A stretch of 5,688 nt of DNA from Hungatella sp. UBA5982 (GTDB lineage Bacteria > Bacillota > Clostridia > Lachnospirales > Lachnospiraceae): contig DJBG01000069.1 in assembly GCA_002429965.1 (NCBI GenBank), positions 19,464-25,151 of the forward strand, read 5' to 3'. Position 1 is the first letter of the stretch; each line of letters starts with the position of its first letter. Of this stretch, positions 1-5,688 are shown one piece after another. The position numbers were made by a program, and so were the translations under genes. Under the pieces are notes generated by a model. The model was not told the origin of the DNA, did no database searches, and saw only the letters and a list, made by a program, of their open reading frames with translations.

Positions 1-2959
1 CCATGGCAGGAGCCATTTTTCCGTTTGCTTCTTTGGAAGCGAAATCAATGCCTCCGTTGTCACCGTTTGCATACTCGCCGAAATAATCGGTCGTCATAAG
101 GAAGGAAAACTTTGTCTGCCCTTTTTTTGCATAAGCATTCTTTACCCAATCGGTCACATCCAGTTCCACAATATTTTCATGGGCATCCCGGATATTGGTG
201 TAAACTATTTTTTTATCACGGATCACCAGCTTATCATCGGAAACAGCCGGAGAGGAGTTCCATGTCACCGTTCCTTCCGCCCAGTTGTCGGCCACTTCAT
301 AAACCTTGAGATAAAAATGATTGTTAATGGTTTTATAATCTGCCTCCGAAACCGGTCTTGTCATCTGCAGCTTTATGGTAATGCTGGAGGCGGATTTTAA
401 CATCTGCTCTTCCTCACTTAAATCAAAGCCAATCAGCCCATTTCTTGTGTAGGAAGGCGAATTATTGGCCGTTTTGACCTTAATGACATTGGGGTCGGAG
501 CTTCCGTAAGCCTTGTTTCCATCGCTTTGCTGGGTATAGGCATCCTTTGATGTTACCTTTTCCTTTACACTTGTTCCATCCCCCAGCTCACCGATGACCG
601 TTACCTTTGCCATGCATCTTTCCTTCAGACCCGAAACGGTCCCTTCTACCGTAATGTCCCCTTCATGGGAATACTGTTCCAGAGTAAGCGTTTCCCATAT
701 CACCCCAAGCTCCAGGGTCATACCGCCTGTAAATTCTGCTGTAACTTTATCGGGGAGAACCGGGTAGATTCCTGCAAAAGTCGATACTTCAACCGGCGCA
801 AAGCTTTCCGGTGCGTCTGCCACAATGATAGCAGCCACAACCTGATTGGACAATCCTGGCAGGATTCCGGCAAGTTCGATTCCTCCCGCCTGCATGCAGT
901 CTTCCTTTGTCAGCTCATCCCACTTAACCGGATAATGATAGGATTCCCCTTCCAGAATGATTTTTAAGGTTGCCGGCAGTTTCGGCACAACACCGGGAGT
1001 CGTTACAATATGAACTTCCTCCACTTCCTCTGCCATCTCATCCTCACTGGAATATTCCAAAGCGCCTATGTCCACACGTCCGGCAATGGTATTGCCCATA
1101 ATATCTTCGGTAGGCATGCCCTCGATCCTCTGACCGGCGCGGATACAAGAGGATCCATCCGTCAGCTGATATGGTTCTGCCAGCTTCTTTATCCTGTCTT
1201 TTGTAAAATCGGAATCCATAAGATCTTCCCGCTCCTCCAAAGGATATTTATATTTGGAATAATCTTTTCCCGCCTTATAATCGATCAGCATGGGATCCTT
1301 AAATATATTTCCTTTGGCCTCCAGACTCTCCTTATTCAAAACAGAACCAGCACTGGTGTTTGCAATGGTATCCGGATAAAAACAGTTGTTTTCTATCACG
1401 CTGTCATCATGGATGGTGGATCCCTGCGCTAAAACTGCAAAGTCAATGGTTGCTCCGTCTTTGGCCAGAACGATATTATTTTTGAAATCTACAAAACAAG
1501 TTCTTTTACTCATTCCGCCAAACAGTGAGGTTTTTTTATCTTCTCCAAAGACAACGATGGTATTGTTATAAATTTTGCCTACGCCGGGTCCCGCAGAAGT
1601 TGTACTGTCATAATGGAAGGTCTGCTGCTGCATCCTGCTTTCACCGGGATAAGTGCCTGTACCGTCATTAATGCTTATATTATAACGGAATATGGTATTT
1701 TTCTGGCTCGACATAAACAGCATGGCACCGCCGCCGCAGTCATGACTTAAATTGTATTGGAAAATATTGTCCACATTCATCATATCGGAGTCAAAGGCCT
1801 CGCCGTCATCGTACCCGTACCGGTTGCCGTAAACTTCATTGTACTGTACGGTAACATCATCAGCAAACATGGTCCAGCACTGGGCATAGTTTACTGCGCC
1901 CCGGTCAAAACCGCAGGAAGAATTCACCATATTTCCCTCGATCAGTCCGCCTTTTGTTTCCGTCAAAACGATGCCGTCACCCACAACATTTTCCAGATAA
2001 TTATTGCGGATGGTCACATTGGAATAGTTTTTAAGGAATTCGTTTTTCCCCCAGCCAGAACTGGATATATCCGTATTGCATTTATTCCGGATTCCTTCAA
2101 TCGCCACGTTCTTTACATAATTCCCTTCAATAAGCACGTCCTCAAAGGCGGCCCGCCCCATGGCCTTGGCAGTTAAATTGCCGCTGTCATCAATGGTGAC
2201 CCGGTTTCCGTCTTTGTCCAGATAATGACCCATAACGATGATGCCGCCGGAAGTTTTTCCGCCCTTAAAGTTGGAGTTGACATCGTGTACATAACAATTC
2301 TTTACGGTAATGTGTTTGTATATCTTTTTCTGATTGGAAGAATAGATCAGGATCCCGGCACGTTCACTGGTACCGCTGTCCATGGCTTCTCCCATCTTAT
2401 CCGTATTTTCCAGATTCGTCACTTCCAGATTGTAAATTTCCCAGTATTCTTCGTTATAGATCGTCAACGCGCCGGTGATGGAAGGGCCAGAGGTGCCATT
2501 GCCGTTAATCACAGGGCGGCTGCCTTCTCCATATGTATCAATGGTGATGGGCGCGCCCTCACGGCCGCTTCCTTTGGGATTCAGCGCCTGGTTCCAGATT
2601 CCGTCCGCTTTCAGCAGTATCTTGTCTCCGGGCAGAAAGGTTTTGGAATTGACCCTGTCAAAGGTCTTCCACGCAGTCTCTTCTGTTTTTCCGTCCCCAC
2701 TGTCATTGCCGTTTTTGGCATCCACATAATACACAGTTCCCTCCTCTTGCAGCTCCTGTGCTTTCTGTGCATTGGATTCAGTGGCCAAGCTGGCATTGGA
2801 CCTTGTCGCCGTATGTACATCCATGTTATCATAGCTGTCCGGCGGCATTTCCAGGACATCAGCAAATCCGATCATGTTTACAGGCAAGATACCGATCATC
2901 ATCACTGCTGCCATCATGCCAGCCGCTTTTCTTTTGAAAAGCCTGCTGCTTTTAAGCAT
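1..2959 (-). CDS. Secreted right-handed parallel beta-helix protein with two Big_4 domains and a DNRLRE/CBM96-type module (C-terminus beyond window)
   Basis: The frame is open from ATG 2959 to the left edge (986 codons, no internal stop) and continues past it. Residues 1-33 form a signal peptide: basic start (KSSRLFKRK), hydrophobic core, likely cleavage after G-F-A33. A polar linker follows to about residue 74. The module starting at T75 (VYYVDAKNGNDSGDG) is the usual opening of secreted beta-helix proteins. Asn-rich rungs run from about 217 to 500 (for example VTIRNNYLEN and VTVQYNEVYGN). The helix ends near DIGALE (630-635). Two Big_4-like Ig domains follow (about 649-713 and 725-790), then a DNRLRE/CBM96-type domain from about 802, whose apparent last strand (IDFASKEANGKMAP) lies at the window edge. 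Known families with this fold include polysaccharide lyases, glycosidases and adhesins. I infer extracellular polysaccharide binding or cleavage, but substrate and catalytic residues are not identifiable. The start is supported by an AAGGGGG ribosome site and an upstream extended -10. Whether it carries a cell-wall anchor cannot be seen. Confidence 0.93.
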   Translation of the reverse strand, partial: MLKSSRLFKRKAAGMMAAVMMIGILPVNMIGFADVLEMPPDSYDNMDVHTATRSNASLATESNAQKAQELQEEGTVYYVDAKNGNDSGDGKTEETAWKTFDRVNSKTFLPGDKILLKADGIWNQALNPKGSGREGAPITIDTYGEGSRPVINGNGTSGPSITGALTIYNEEYWEIYNLEVTNLENTDKMGEAMDSGTSERAGILIYSSNQKKIYKHITVKNCYVHDVNSNFKGGKTSGGIIVMGHYLDKDGNRVTIDDSGNLTAKAMGRAAFEDVLIEGNYVKNVAIEGIRNKCNTDISSSGWGKNEFLKNYSNVTIRNNYLENVVGDGIVLTETKGGLIEGNMVNSSCGFDRGAVNYAQCWTMFADDVTVQYNEVYGNRYGYDDGEAFDSDMMNVDNIFQYNLSHDCGGGAMLFMSSQKNTIFRYNISINDGTGTYPGESRMQQQTFHYDSTTSAGPGVGKIYNNTIVVFGEDKKTSLFGGMSKRTCFVDFKNNIVLAKDGATIDFAVLAQGSTIHDDSVIENNCFYPDTIANTSAGSVLNKESLEAKGNIFKDPMLIDYKAGKDYSKYKYPLEEREDLMDSDFTKDRIKKLAEPYQLTDGSSCIRAGQRIEGMPTEDIMGNTIAGRVDIGALEYSSEDEMAEEVEEVHIVTTPGVVPKLPATLKIILEGESYHYPVKWDELTKEDCMQAGGIELAGILPGLSNQVVAAIIVADAPESFAPVEVSTFAGIYPVLPDKVTAEFTGGMTLELGVIWETLTLEQYSHEGDITVEGTVSGLKERCMAKVTVIGELGDGTSVKEKVTSKDAYTQQSDGNKAYGSSDPNVIKVKTANNSPSYTRNGLIGFDLSEEEQMLKSASSITIKLQMTRPVSEADYKTINNHFYLKVYEVADNWAEGTVTWNSSPAVSDDKLVIRDKKIVYTNIRDAHENIVELDVTDWVKNAYAKKGQTKFSFLMTTDYFGEYANGDNGGIDFASKEANGKMAPAM

Positions 2960-2969
2960 AAGAAAAGAT

Positions 2970-2976
2970 CCCCCTT
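2970..2976 (-). promoter_or_regulatory. Ribosome binding site of the beta-helix gene
   Basis: On the minus strand AAGGGGG lies 10 nt upstream of ATG 2959. It is the best Shine-Dalgarno match in the area and fixes the start. An identical TAAGGGGG block lies 18 nt further upstream (2988-2995), too far to serve this start codon directly. Confidence 0.75.
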
Positions 2977-3063
2977 ACTTTTTATTACCCCCTTATCCGT
3001 TCATTCTGGAAATAGCGGCCATTTCCCGGAACCAGCGGAACAAAGGCGTTTGTTTATATAAAA

Positions 3064-3072
3064 AGTATAGCA
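3064..3072 (-). promoter_or_regulatory. Extended -10 promoter, likely for the beta-helix gene
   Basis: The minus strand reads TGCTATACT, a TGn extended -10 element with five of six bases matching TATAAT. The -35 position holds only T-rich sequence, which is common for extended -10 promoters. The predicted start is near 3057, giving a leader of about 98 nt. That leader contains a small hairpin (GGAAAT 3026-3021 with ATTTCC 3013-3008, loop of 7) and two TAAGGGGG blocks. Confidence 0.55.
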
Positions 3073-3199
3073 TTTATGGATCGGCGTAAAAATAAATCAT
3101 CTTAAGGTTTCTAGCAATATCTTCATTTTTATCTAATTCTTTTATTATAGAATTTTACGATTCTTACATTTTAATCATTTTCTCACATTTCCTTTAAAT

Positions 3200-3239
3200 A
3201 AAAAAAGCGCTATCTTCAACTGTCCTTTGAAAATAAGCT
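3200..3239 (-). terminator. Rho-independent terminator of the short upstream transcript
   Basis: The minus-strand RNA folds into a hairpin: the 5' arm is 3239-3227, the loop 3226-3220 and the 3' arm 3219-3207. There are ten contiguous pairs (two G-U), one bulged C at 3209, then two G-C pairs, followed directly by seven U (3206-3200). The two G-U pairs become A-C mismatches on the plus strand, so the element is oriented to the minus strand. It lies about 130 bp before the promoter of the beta-helix gene and therefore ends a separate transcript or attenuates read-through. Confidence 0.68.
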
Positions 3240-3415
3240 CCCGTATTTTAACAACTTCGTTTTTATCATTCGTACCTGCCTCTTATTAAACCCGCCGTTT
3301 TCATGCAATTCCCTTCTCAAAGGATCGGAAATCCCCTTTTCCAATGGCGTCGGATCCCTGTTGAATAAGTTTAAAAGGAACGTCAGATTCCCTGCAATTC
3401 CTGGAATCAATGTCC
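3200..3415 (-). ncRNA. Candidate short RNA or small-peptide transcript, about 215 nt
   Basis: The unit is bounded by an extended -10 (3430-3422) and an intrinsic terminator (3239-3200). The RNA can form hairpins near its 5' end: GATTCC/GGAATC (3408-3403 with 3391-3386), and a nested pair GGATC/GATCC (3357-3353 with 3326-3322) stacked on GGAAA/TTTCC (3342-3338 with 3331-3327) with a purine AGGGGA loop. A 64-codon frame (3410-3216) fills it, but it would begin with TTG at about +6, lacks a Shine-Dalgarno site and resembles no family I recognise, so I do not call it a gene. Two very short frames with plausible ribosome sites lie inside (3304-3266 and 3269-3216). I match no known riboswitch or RNA family. 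It could be a small RNA, a peptide mRNA or a terminated leader. Confidence 0.35.
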
Positions 3416-3421
3416 AATTAT

Positions 3422-3430
3422 ATTATAGCA
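3422..3430 (-). promoter_or_regulatory. Extended -10 promoter upstream of the short transcript
   Basis: The minus strand reads TGCTATAAT, a perfect TATAAT hexamer with a TGn extension. The -35 region is poor (TTGCTT at 15 bp, or TATTGC at 17 bp). Transcription would start near 3415 and run leftwards into the hairpin-rich region and the terminator at 3239-3200. Confidence 0.55.
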
Positions 3431-3459
3431 CAGAAAAATGATAAGCAATACCCCCTCAC

Positions 3460-3482
3460 AAAAAAATAAGACAGCCATCTGT
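3460..3482 (-). terminator. Weak terminator-like hairpin with U-run
   Basis: A short stem ACAG/CTGT (3482-3479 with 3474-3471, loop of 4) is followed on the minus strand by a purine-pyrimidine break and seven T (3466-3460). The stem has only four pairs, so it is at best a back-up to the strong hairpin at 3575-3534. Confidence 0.25.
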
Positions 3483-3533
3483 TCCCATAGCCGGTGCCGG
3501 TGCCTTCTCTATTGGATATCATCCATGCCAGCC

Positions 3534-3575
3534 AAAAAGGCCCAAAGAACCGCTGCCGGTCCTTTGAACCTTTCT
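3534..3575 (-). terminator. Strong 19-bp hairpin terminator downstream of the acetyltransferase
   Basis: The minus-strand RNA pairs 3575-3557 with 3552-3534 around a GCAG tetraloop: 19 of 19 positions pair, four of them as G-U, and the 3' arm ends in UUUUU. On the plus strand the same four positions are A-C mismatches, which fixes the orientation. It lies about 80 nt after the acetyltransferase stop and probably ends the aroE-acetyltransferase transcript. Confidence 0.72.
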
Positions 3576-3656
3576 TGATACTACGTTCTAATTTACTGTC
3601 ATTTGAGCGATATGCATAACTGGATCGCTAAGTTGGAAGCTGACGTAATGTACAAT

Positions 3657-4121
3657 TTATAATGTAATTTTATAAAGGGGCCCTTCCTCTCCGTATCCGT
3701 CACGGACAAAACCATTATTCAGCAGCACCTTTTGGGATATGTCATTGCCCGGCTCTGTCTGTGCGGTGATGCAACGGACACCCTTTTGCTCCAATGCCCA
3801 TTTCATCAAACCATTTACAGCTTCCGTTGCGTAGCCGTTCCCACGGTATTCCTCATCTATCCCATATCCGATTTCAATGGTTCCTTCTGCATCAGGCGCT
3901 CCTTTGAAGCCAATTCCGCCTATGGTCAATCCGGAAGCCAAATTGATTTTCCAATTCGATCCCCATTCTTCCTTGCCAGGAAGCAACCTCATGGTTTCCA
4001 TCATATCCCTGTACGCCTTTTTCATGTCCAAGTCCAACTCTTTTTCATACAGTATGGTGAGTTCTTCCATGCTTTGAGGCATTATACAAAGTCTTTTTGT
4101 AGCAACAACGATCCTTTTCAT
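3657..4121 (-). CDS. GNAT family N-acetyltransferase (RimJ/RimL-like)
   Basis: This 154-residue protein is of normal length for a single-domain GNAT enzyme, which transfers acetyl from acetyl-CoA to an amine in the cytoplasm. The N-terminus (ATKRLCIMPQSMEELTILYE) matches the opening strand of the Acetyltransf_3/RimJ-RimL type. The central strand IEIGYGIDEEYRGNGYATEA (about 82-101) carries the acetyl-CoA pyrophosphate-binding motif R93-x-x-G96-x-A98. N126 in EPGNDISQKVLLNNGF (124-138) matches the conserved Asn of motif B, followed by the typical NNGF turn. ATG 4121 is used because a stop codon lies 18 bp upstream in frame. The ribosome site is weak (a GA-rich tract only), and the gene begins 57 bp after the aroE stop with no terminator between, so co-transcription with aroE is likely. 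The substrate (protein N-terminus, antibiotic or small amine) cannot be told from sequence. Confidence 0.9.
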   Translation of the reverse strand: MKRIVVATKRLCIMPQSMEELTILYEKELDLDMKKAYRDMMETMRLLPGKEEWGSNWKINLASGLTIGGIGFKGAPDAEGTIEIGYGIDEEYRGNGYATEAVNGLMKWALEQKGVRCITAQTEPGNDISQKVLLNNGFVRDGYGEEGPLYKITL

Positions 4122-4178
4122 ACGGTCATCACTTTCTCATCCAAATCCATAAGCCTCGCCTCTCATGGAATGAACCCA

Positions 4179-5048
4179 TTAACTGAAAAACAGTTCCTTC
4201 ACTTCCTCTACAGGCATTTCCTGCCCTGTATAAAGCTTAAAGGCCTCAGCCCCCTGCCATACAAGCATTCCCTGCCCGTCAATGCATGTGCATCCGGCAG
4301 CCTTTGCCTCTCTTAACATCTTCGTTTCCTTTGGATTGTAAACCGCATCAACCACGACTAAGCCAGGGCGGAACATGGCAACATCCTTTACAACGCTCTC
4401 ATTATCCATTGGCTTCATCCCAAGTATGGTGGCATTAGCCAGAATATCACTGGAAGCAATCTCTTCCCTCATCTTTTCAATATCCGCAATGTCAAATACA
4501 TTTACAACGCATTCCGGCTTTTCCTGCCTGATCTTTTCTGCGGTCTGAAGAGTTCTTTCAAAGAATGCATCCTTTATGTTAAAGACGGAAATTTCCCTGG
4601 CTCCCTCCAGCGCACACTGAACCTGGATTGCGGCAGCTGCTCCGCCTCCGCCGCAGACAATGATCTTCTTATGTTTGATTTCAACTCCGTGGTCGCGGAG
4701 ATTATCTACAAAGCCCTGGCCATCCGTAATATGTCCGATCAGCCTTCCATCTTCATTTACAATGGTATTGACCGCGCCTATGATCCGGGCGGCGGGCGAC
4801 AGCTCATCCATGTATTTCACGGCTTCATTTTTACAGGGCATGGTCACGTTGCAGCCCCTCATGCGGAATGTTTTTATGGCATCAATCGCCTTTTTTACCT
4901 CATCCACCTTGATATCAAAGGCAAGATATGCGTAATCCAGCCCCAGCTTCTCAAAGCAGTAATTATACATAGCCGGTGAACCGGAATGTCCCACCGGCGA
5001 GCCAATCAAACCCAATAAACCTGTTTTTCCCGAAATTCTTTTTTCCAT
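4179..5048 (-). CDS. aroE: Shikimate/quinate 5-dehydrogenase, AroE/YdiB family
   Basis: This 289-residue cytoplasmic enzyme interconverts 3-dehydroshikimate and shikimate (and, in YdiB relatives, dehydroquinate and quinate) with NAD(P)H. The substrate-binding half has GSPVGHSGSPAMYN (16-29, with S22 and S24), RGCNVTMPCK with catalytic K73, AVNT with N94, and ITDGQG with catalytic D109. The Rossmann half has the glycine-rich loop CGGGGAAAA (132-140). Near the C-terminus GMLVWQGAEAF supplies Q265. Length and sequence are closer to my recollection of E. coli YdiB than to biosynthetic AroE, especially the EGAREISVFN-IKD-AFF and NESVVKDVAMFRPGL segments. The usual Arg after the second nucleotide-binding strand (NRT or NRR) is replaced by I158, while D160 is kept, which suggests use of NAD. 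ATG 5048 has an AAGGAG site 8 nt upstream. A sigma-A promoter precedes it, and no other aromatic-pathway gene is adjacent, so biosynthetic versus catabolic role is open. Confidence 0.94.
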   Translation of the reverse strand: MEKRISGKTGLLGLIGSPVGHSGSPAMYNYCFEKLGLDYAYLAFDIKVDEVKKAIDAIKTFRMRGCNVTMPCKNEAVKYMDELSPAARIIGAVNTIVNEDGRLIGHITDGQGFVDNLRDHGVEIKHKKIIVCGGGGAAAAIQVQCALEGAREISVFNIKDAFFERTLQTAEKIRQEKPECVVNVFDIADIEKMREEIASSDILANATILGMKPMDNESVVKDVAMFRPGLVVVDAVYNPKETKMLREAKAAGCTCIDGQGMLVWQGAEAFKLYTGQEMPVEEVKELFFS

Positions 5049-5056
5049 CGTTTTTT

Positions 5057-5062
5057 CTCCTT
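5057..5062 (-). promoter_or_regulatory. Ribosome binding site of aroE
   Basis: AAGGAG on the minus strand, 8 nt upstream of ATG 5048. It is a full match to the core Shine-Dalgarno sequence and confirms the start codon. Confidence 0.85.
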
Positions 5063-5073
5063 CTTACTCTATT

Positions 5074-5119
5074 GCCCATCTTTTCCGGGCAGGATCCACC
5101 CGCTTTACCGGGTGTAAAG
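5074..5119 (-). promoter_or_regulatory. aroE leader with alternative hairpins
   Basis: In the minus-strand leader CTTTAC (5119-5114) can pair with GTAAAG (5108-5103), or CACCCG (5114-5109) can pair with CGGGTG (5102-5097). The two stems share bases, and the lack of connecting loops makes a simultaneous pseudoknot unlikely, so they are alternatives. A further small stem TGCCC/GGGCA lies between these and the ribosome site. No U-run follows, so this is not a terminator. It could be a protein-binding palindrome in DNA or an RNA switch; I recognise no known class. Confidence 0.35.
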
Positions 5120-5138
5120 GTATGCCTGTATTAACGAT

Positions 5139-5167
5139 AAGATACACTTCTTTCACCGGCTTGTCAA
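5139..5167 (-). promoter_or_regulatory. Sigma-A promoter for aroE
   Basis: The minus strand has a perfect -35 TTGACA (5167-5162), a spacer of exactly 17 bp (5161-5145) and a -10 TATCTT (5144-5139, four of six to consensus). Transcription would start near 5132, giving a leader of about 84 nt before ATG 5048. The promoter lies 35 bp after the stop of the upstream DUF554 gene, so aroE does not depend on read-through. Confidence 0.8.
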
Positions 5168-5202
5168 CAATTTCCTCTCGTCAGACTTAGAGCCCCTTCC
5201 GA

Positions 5203-5688
5203 TCAGAGAATGGCTTTTATTAAAAACCATAAGACAGGCACCAATAAAGAAGGAAGCATATTTAACGCCTTACAGTCCTTGATTTTTAATATGGAAAGGC
5301 CGGAACTTAAGATTAAAAAACCGCCTACAAGTGAAATCTCGGTTAATAATTCGGAAGTTAAAAAAACAGATAAGCAGCCGGAAAAAAGATAAATGCTTCC
5401 CTGCCACAAAAACAGAATCACTGCGGACAATGCAATCCCGATCCCATAGGTGGATGCCAGGACCATGGATGTAACAAAGTCCAGGGTTGCATTTGTAAAC
5501 AGATAGGTATTATTTCCATAAAGAGCGCTTTCCATGGGACCCAGAATCGAAAGCGTTCCGATGCAAAACAGCAATATGGCCGTAGACAGCCCCTGGCCCA
5601 GATCTCCTTTAGAAAAGCGGGCTACAACCTTATCAAACCTCTCCACCAGATTTAACCTGGCTCCAAGGAGGCTGCCTGCTGCAAGGCT
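5203..5688 (-). CDS. DUF554 family integral membrane protein (YdfK/YqgA-like), N-terminus beyond window
   Basis: The frame is open from the right edge to TGA 5205-5203, giving 161 visible residues; family members are usually about 225-235 residues, so some 65-75 are missing. The visible part starts in a segment (SLLGARLNLVERFDKVVARF) typical of DUF554 between its second and third membrane helices. It then shows hydrophobic helices at about 32-50, 69-92, 93-110, 119-136 and 143-161, with family features FSKGDLGQGLSTAILLFCIG, a LDFVTSMVLAST helix, FLWQGSIYLF and a LNMLPSLL C-terminal helix. A GTG at 5646 should not be taken as a start, because upstream codons stay open and match the family. The biochemical function of DUF554 is not established; small-solute transport is often guessed. 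No terminator is visible after the stop. Confidence 0.92.
   Translation of the reverse strand, partial: SLAAGSLLGARLNLVERFDKVVARFSKGDLGQGLSTAILLFCIGTLSILGPMESALYGNNTYLFTNATLDFVTSMVLASTYGIGIALSAVILFLWQGSIYLFSGCLSVFLTSELLTEISLVGGFLILSSGLSILKIKDCKALNMLPSLLVPVLWFLIKAIL

Larger units (their letters stand above)
2960..3656. other. 697-bp non-coding stretch between the acetyltransferase and the beta-helix gene
   Basis: This stretch holds no convincing protein gene on either strand. In minus-strand order it contains the acetyltransferase terminator (3575-3534), a weak second terminator-like site (3482-3460), an extended -10 promoter (3430-3422), a possible short transcript with its own terminator (to 3200), an AT-rich spacer (about 3199-3075) with a small inverted repeat (AATTCT 3135-3140 and AGAATT 3149-3154), and the promoter and leader of the beta-helix gene. 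On the plus strand a tandem CCGGTG repeat occurs at 3491-3504; I assign it no role. Confidence 0.7.

Noticed and set aside
2611..2865. 84-codon minus-strand frame
   Set aside because: It lies out of frame inside the N-terminal part of the beta-helix gene, which has the signal peptide and domain matches.
2225..3061. 278-codon open frame on the plus strand
   Set aside because: It mirrors the codons of the beta-helix gene, runs across that gene's start and promoter, has no family resemblance and yields a His/Phe/Ile-rich composition typical of antisense translation.
3216..3410. 64-codon minus-strand frame as a protein gene
   Set aside because: It would start with TTG about 5 nt after the predicted transcript start, has no ribosome site, ends inside a terminator hairpin and resembles no family I know; treated as part of a possible non-coding or peptide transcript.
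3606..3629. AGCGAT/ATCGCT inverted repeat after the acetyltransferase
   Set aside because: Six pairs with a 12-nt loop and no U-run; too weak to call a terminator or operator.
3732..4316. 194-codon plus-strand frame
   Set aside because: It is antisense to the acetyltransferase and the end of aroE, both of which have clear family motifs.
5097..5119. True H-type pseudoknot in the aroE leader
   Set aside because: The two stems share a base and leave no connecting loops, so simultaneous formation is sterically implausible; alternative hairpins fit better.
5203..5646. GTG at 5646 as start of the DUF554 gene
   Set aside because: Upstream codons to the window edge are open and match the family, so the gene is cut by the edge and not short.

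Overview
The window reads as chromosomal DNA of a low-to-mid GC Gram-positive anaerobe of the class Clostridia, probably a relative of Lachnospiraceae. This is an inference from the strong purine-rich Shine-Dalgarno sites, the sigma-A-type promoters with TGn extended -10 elements, the Clostridia-like protein families, and a secreted carbohydrate-related beta-helix protein with Big_4 and DNRLRE modules. All four protein genes are on the minus strand, so transcription runs from right to left.

From right to left the layout is as follows. At 5688-5203 is the C-terminal part of a DUF554 (YdfK/YqgA-type) membrane protein, cut by the window edge. At 5202-5049 is a 154-bp gap with a near-consensus sigma-A promoter and a leader that can form two mutually exclusive hairpins. 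At 5048-4179 is a complete shikimate/quinate 5-dehydrogenase of the AroE/YdiB family. After 57 bp comes a GNAT N-acetyltransferase (4121-3657), probably on the same transcript, followed by a strong 19-bp terminator hairpin (3575-3534). At about 3430-3200 is an apparent independent short transcription unit with an extended -10 promoter and its own rho-independent terminator but no convincing protein gene. An AT-rich stretch follows, containing a second extended -10 promoter (3072-3064) and a purine-rich leader. From 2959 to beyond position 1 is a very long open frame of at least 986 codons for a secreted protein: signal peptide, right-handed parallel beta-helix, two Big_4 Ig-like domains and a DNRLRE/CBM96-type module.

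The genes do not form one obvious pathway. aroE and the acetyltransferase are the only likely co-transcribed pair. The beta-helix protein appears to be an independently transcribed exoprotein, probably acting on or binding polysaccharide. No tRNA, rRNA, CRISPR array, insertion sequence or phage gene was seen. The 697-bp stretch 2960-3656 is the most interesting non-coding part. No known defence or mobile system is evident; the best candidate for something undescribed is the roughly 215-nt transcript at 3415-3200.
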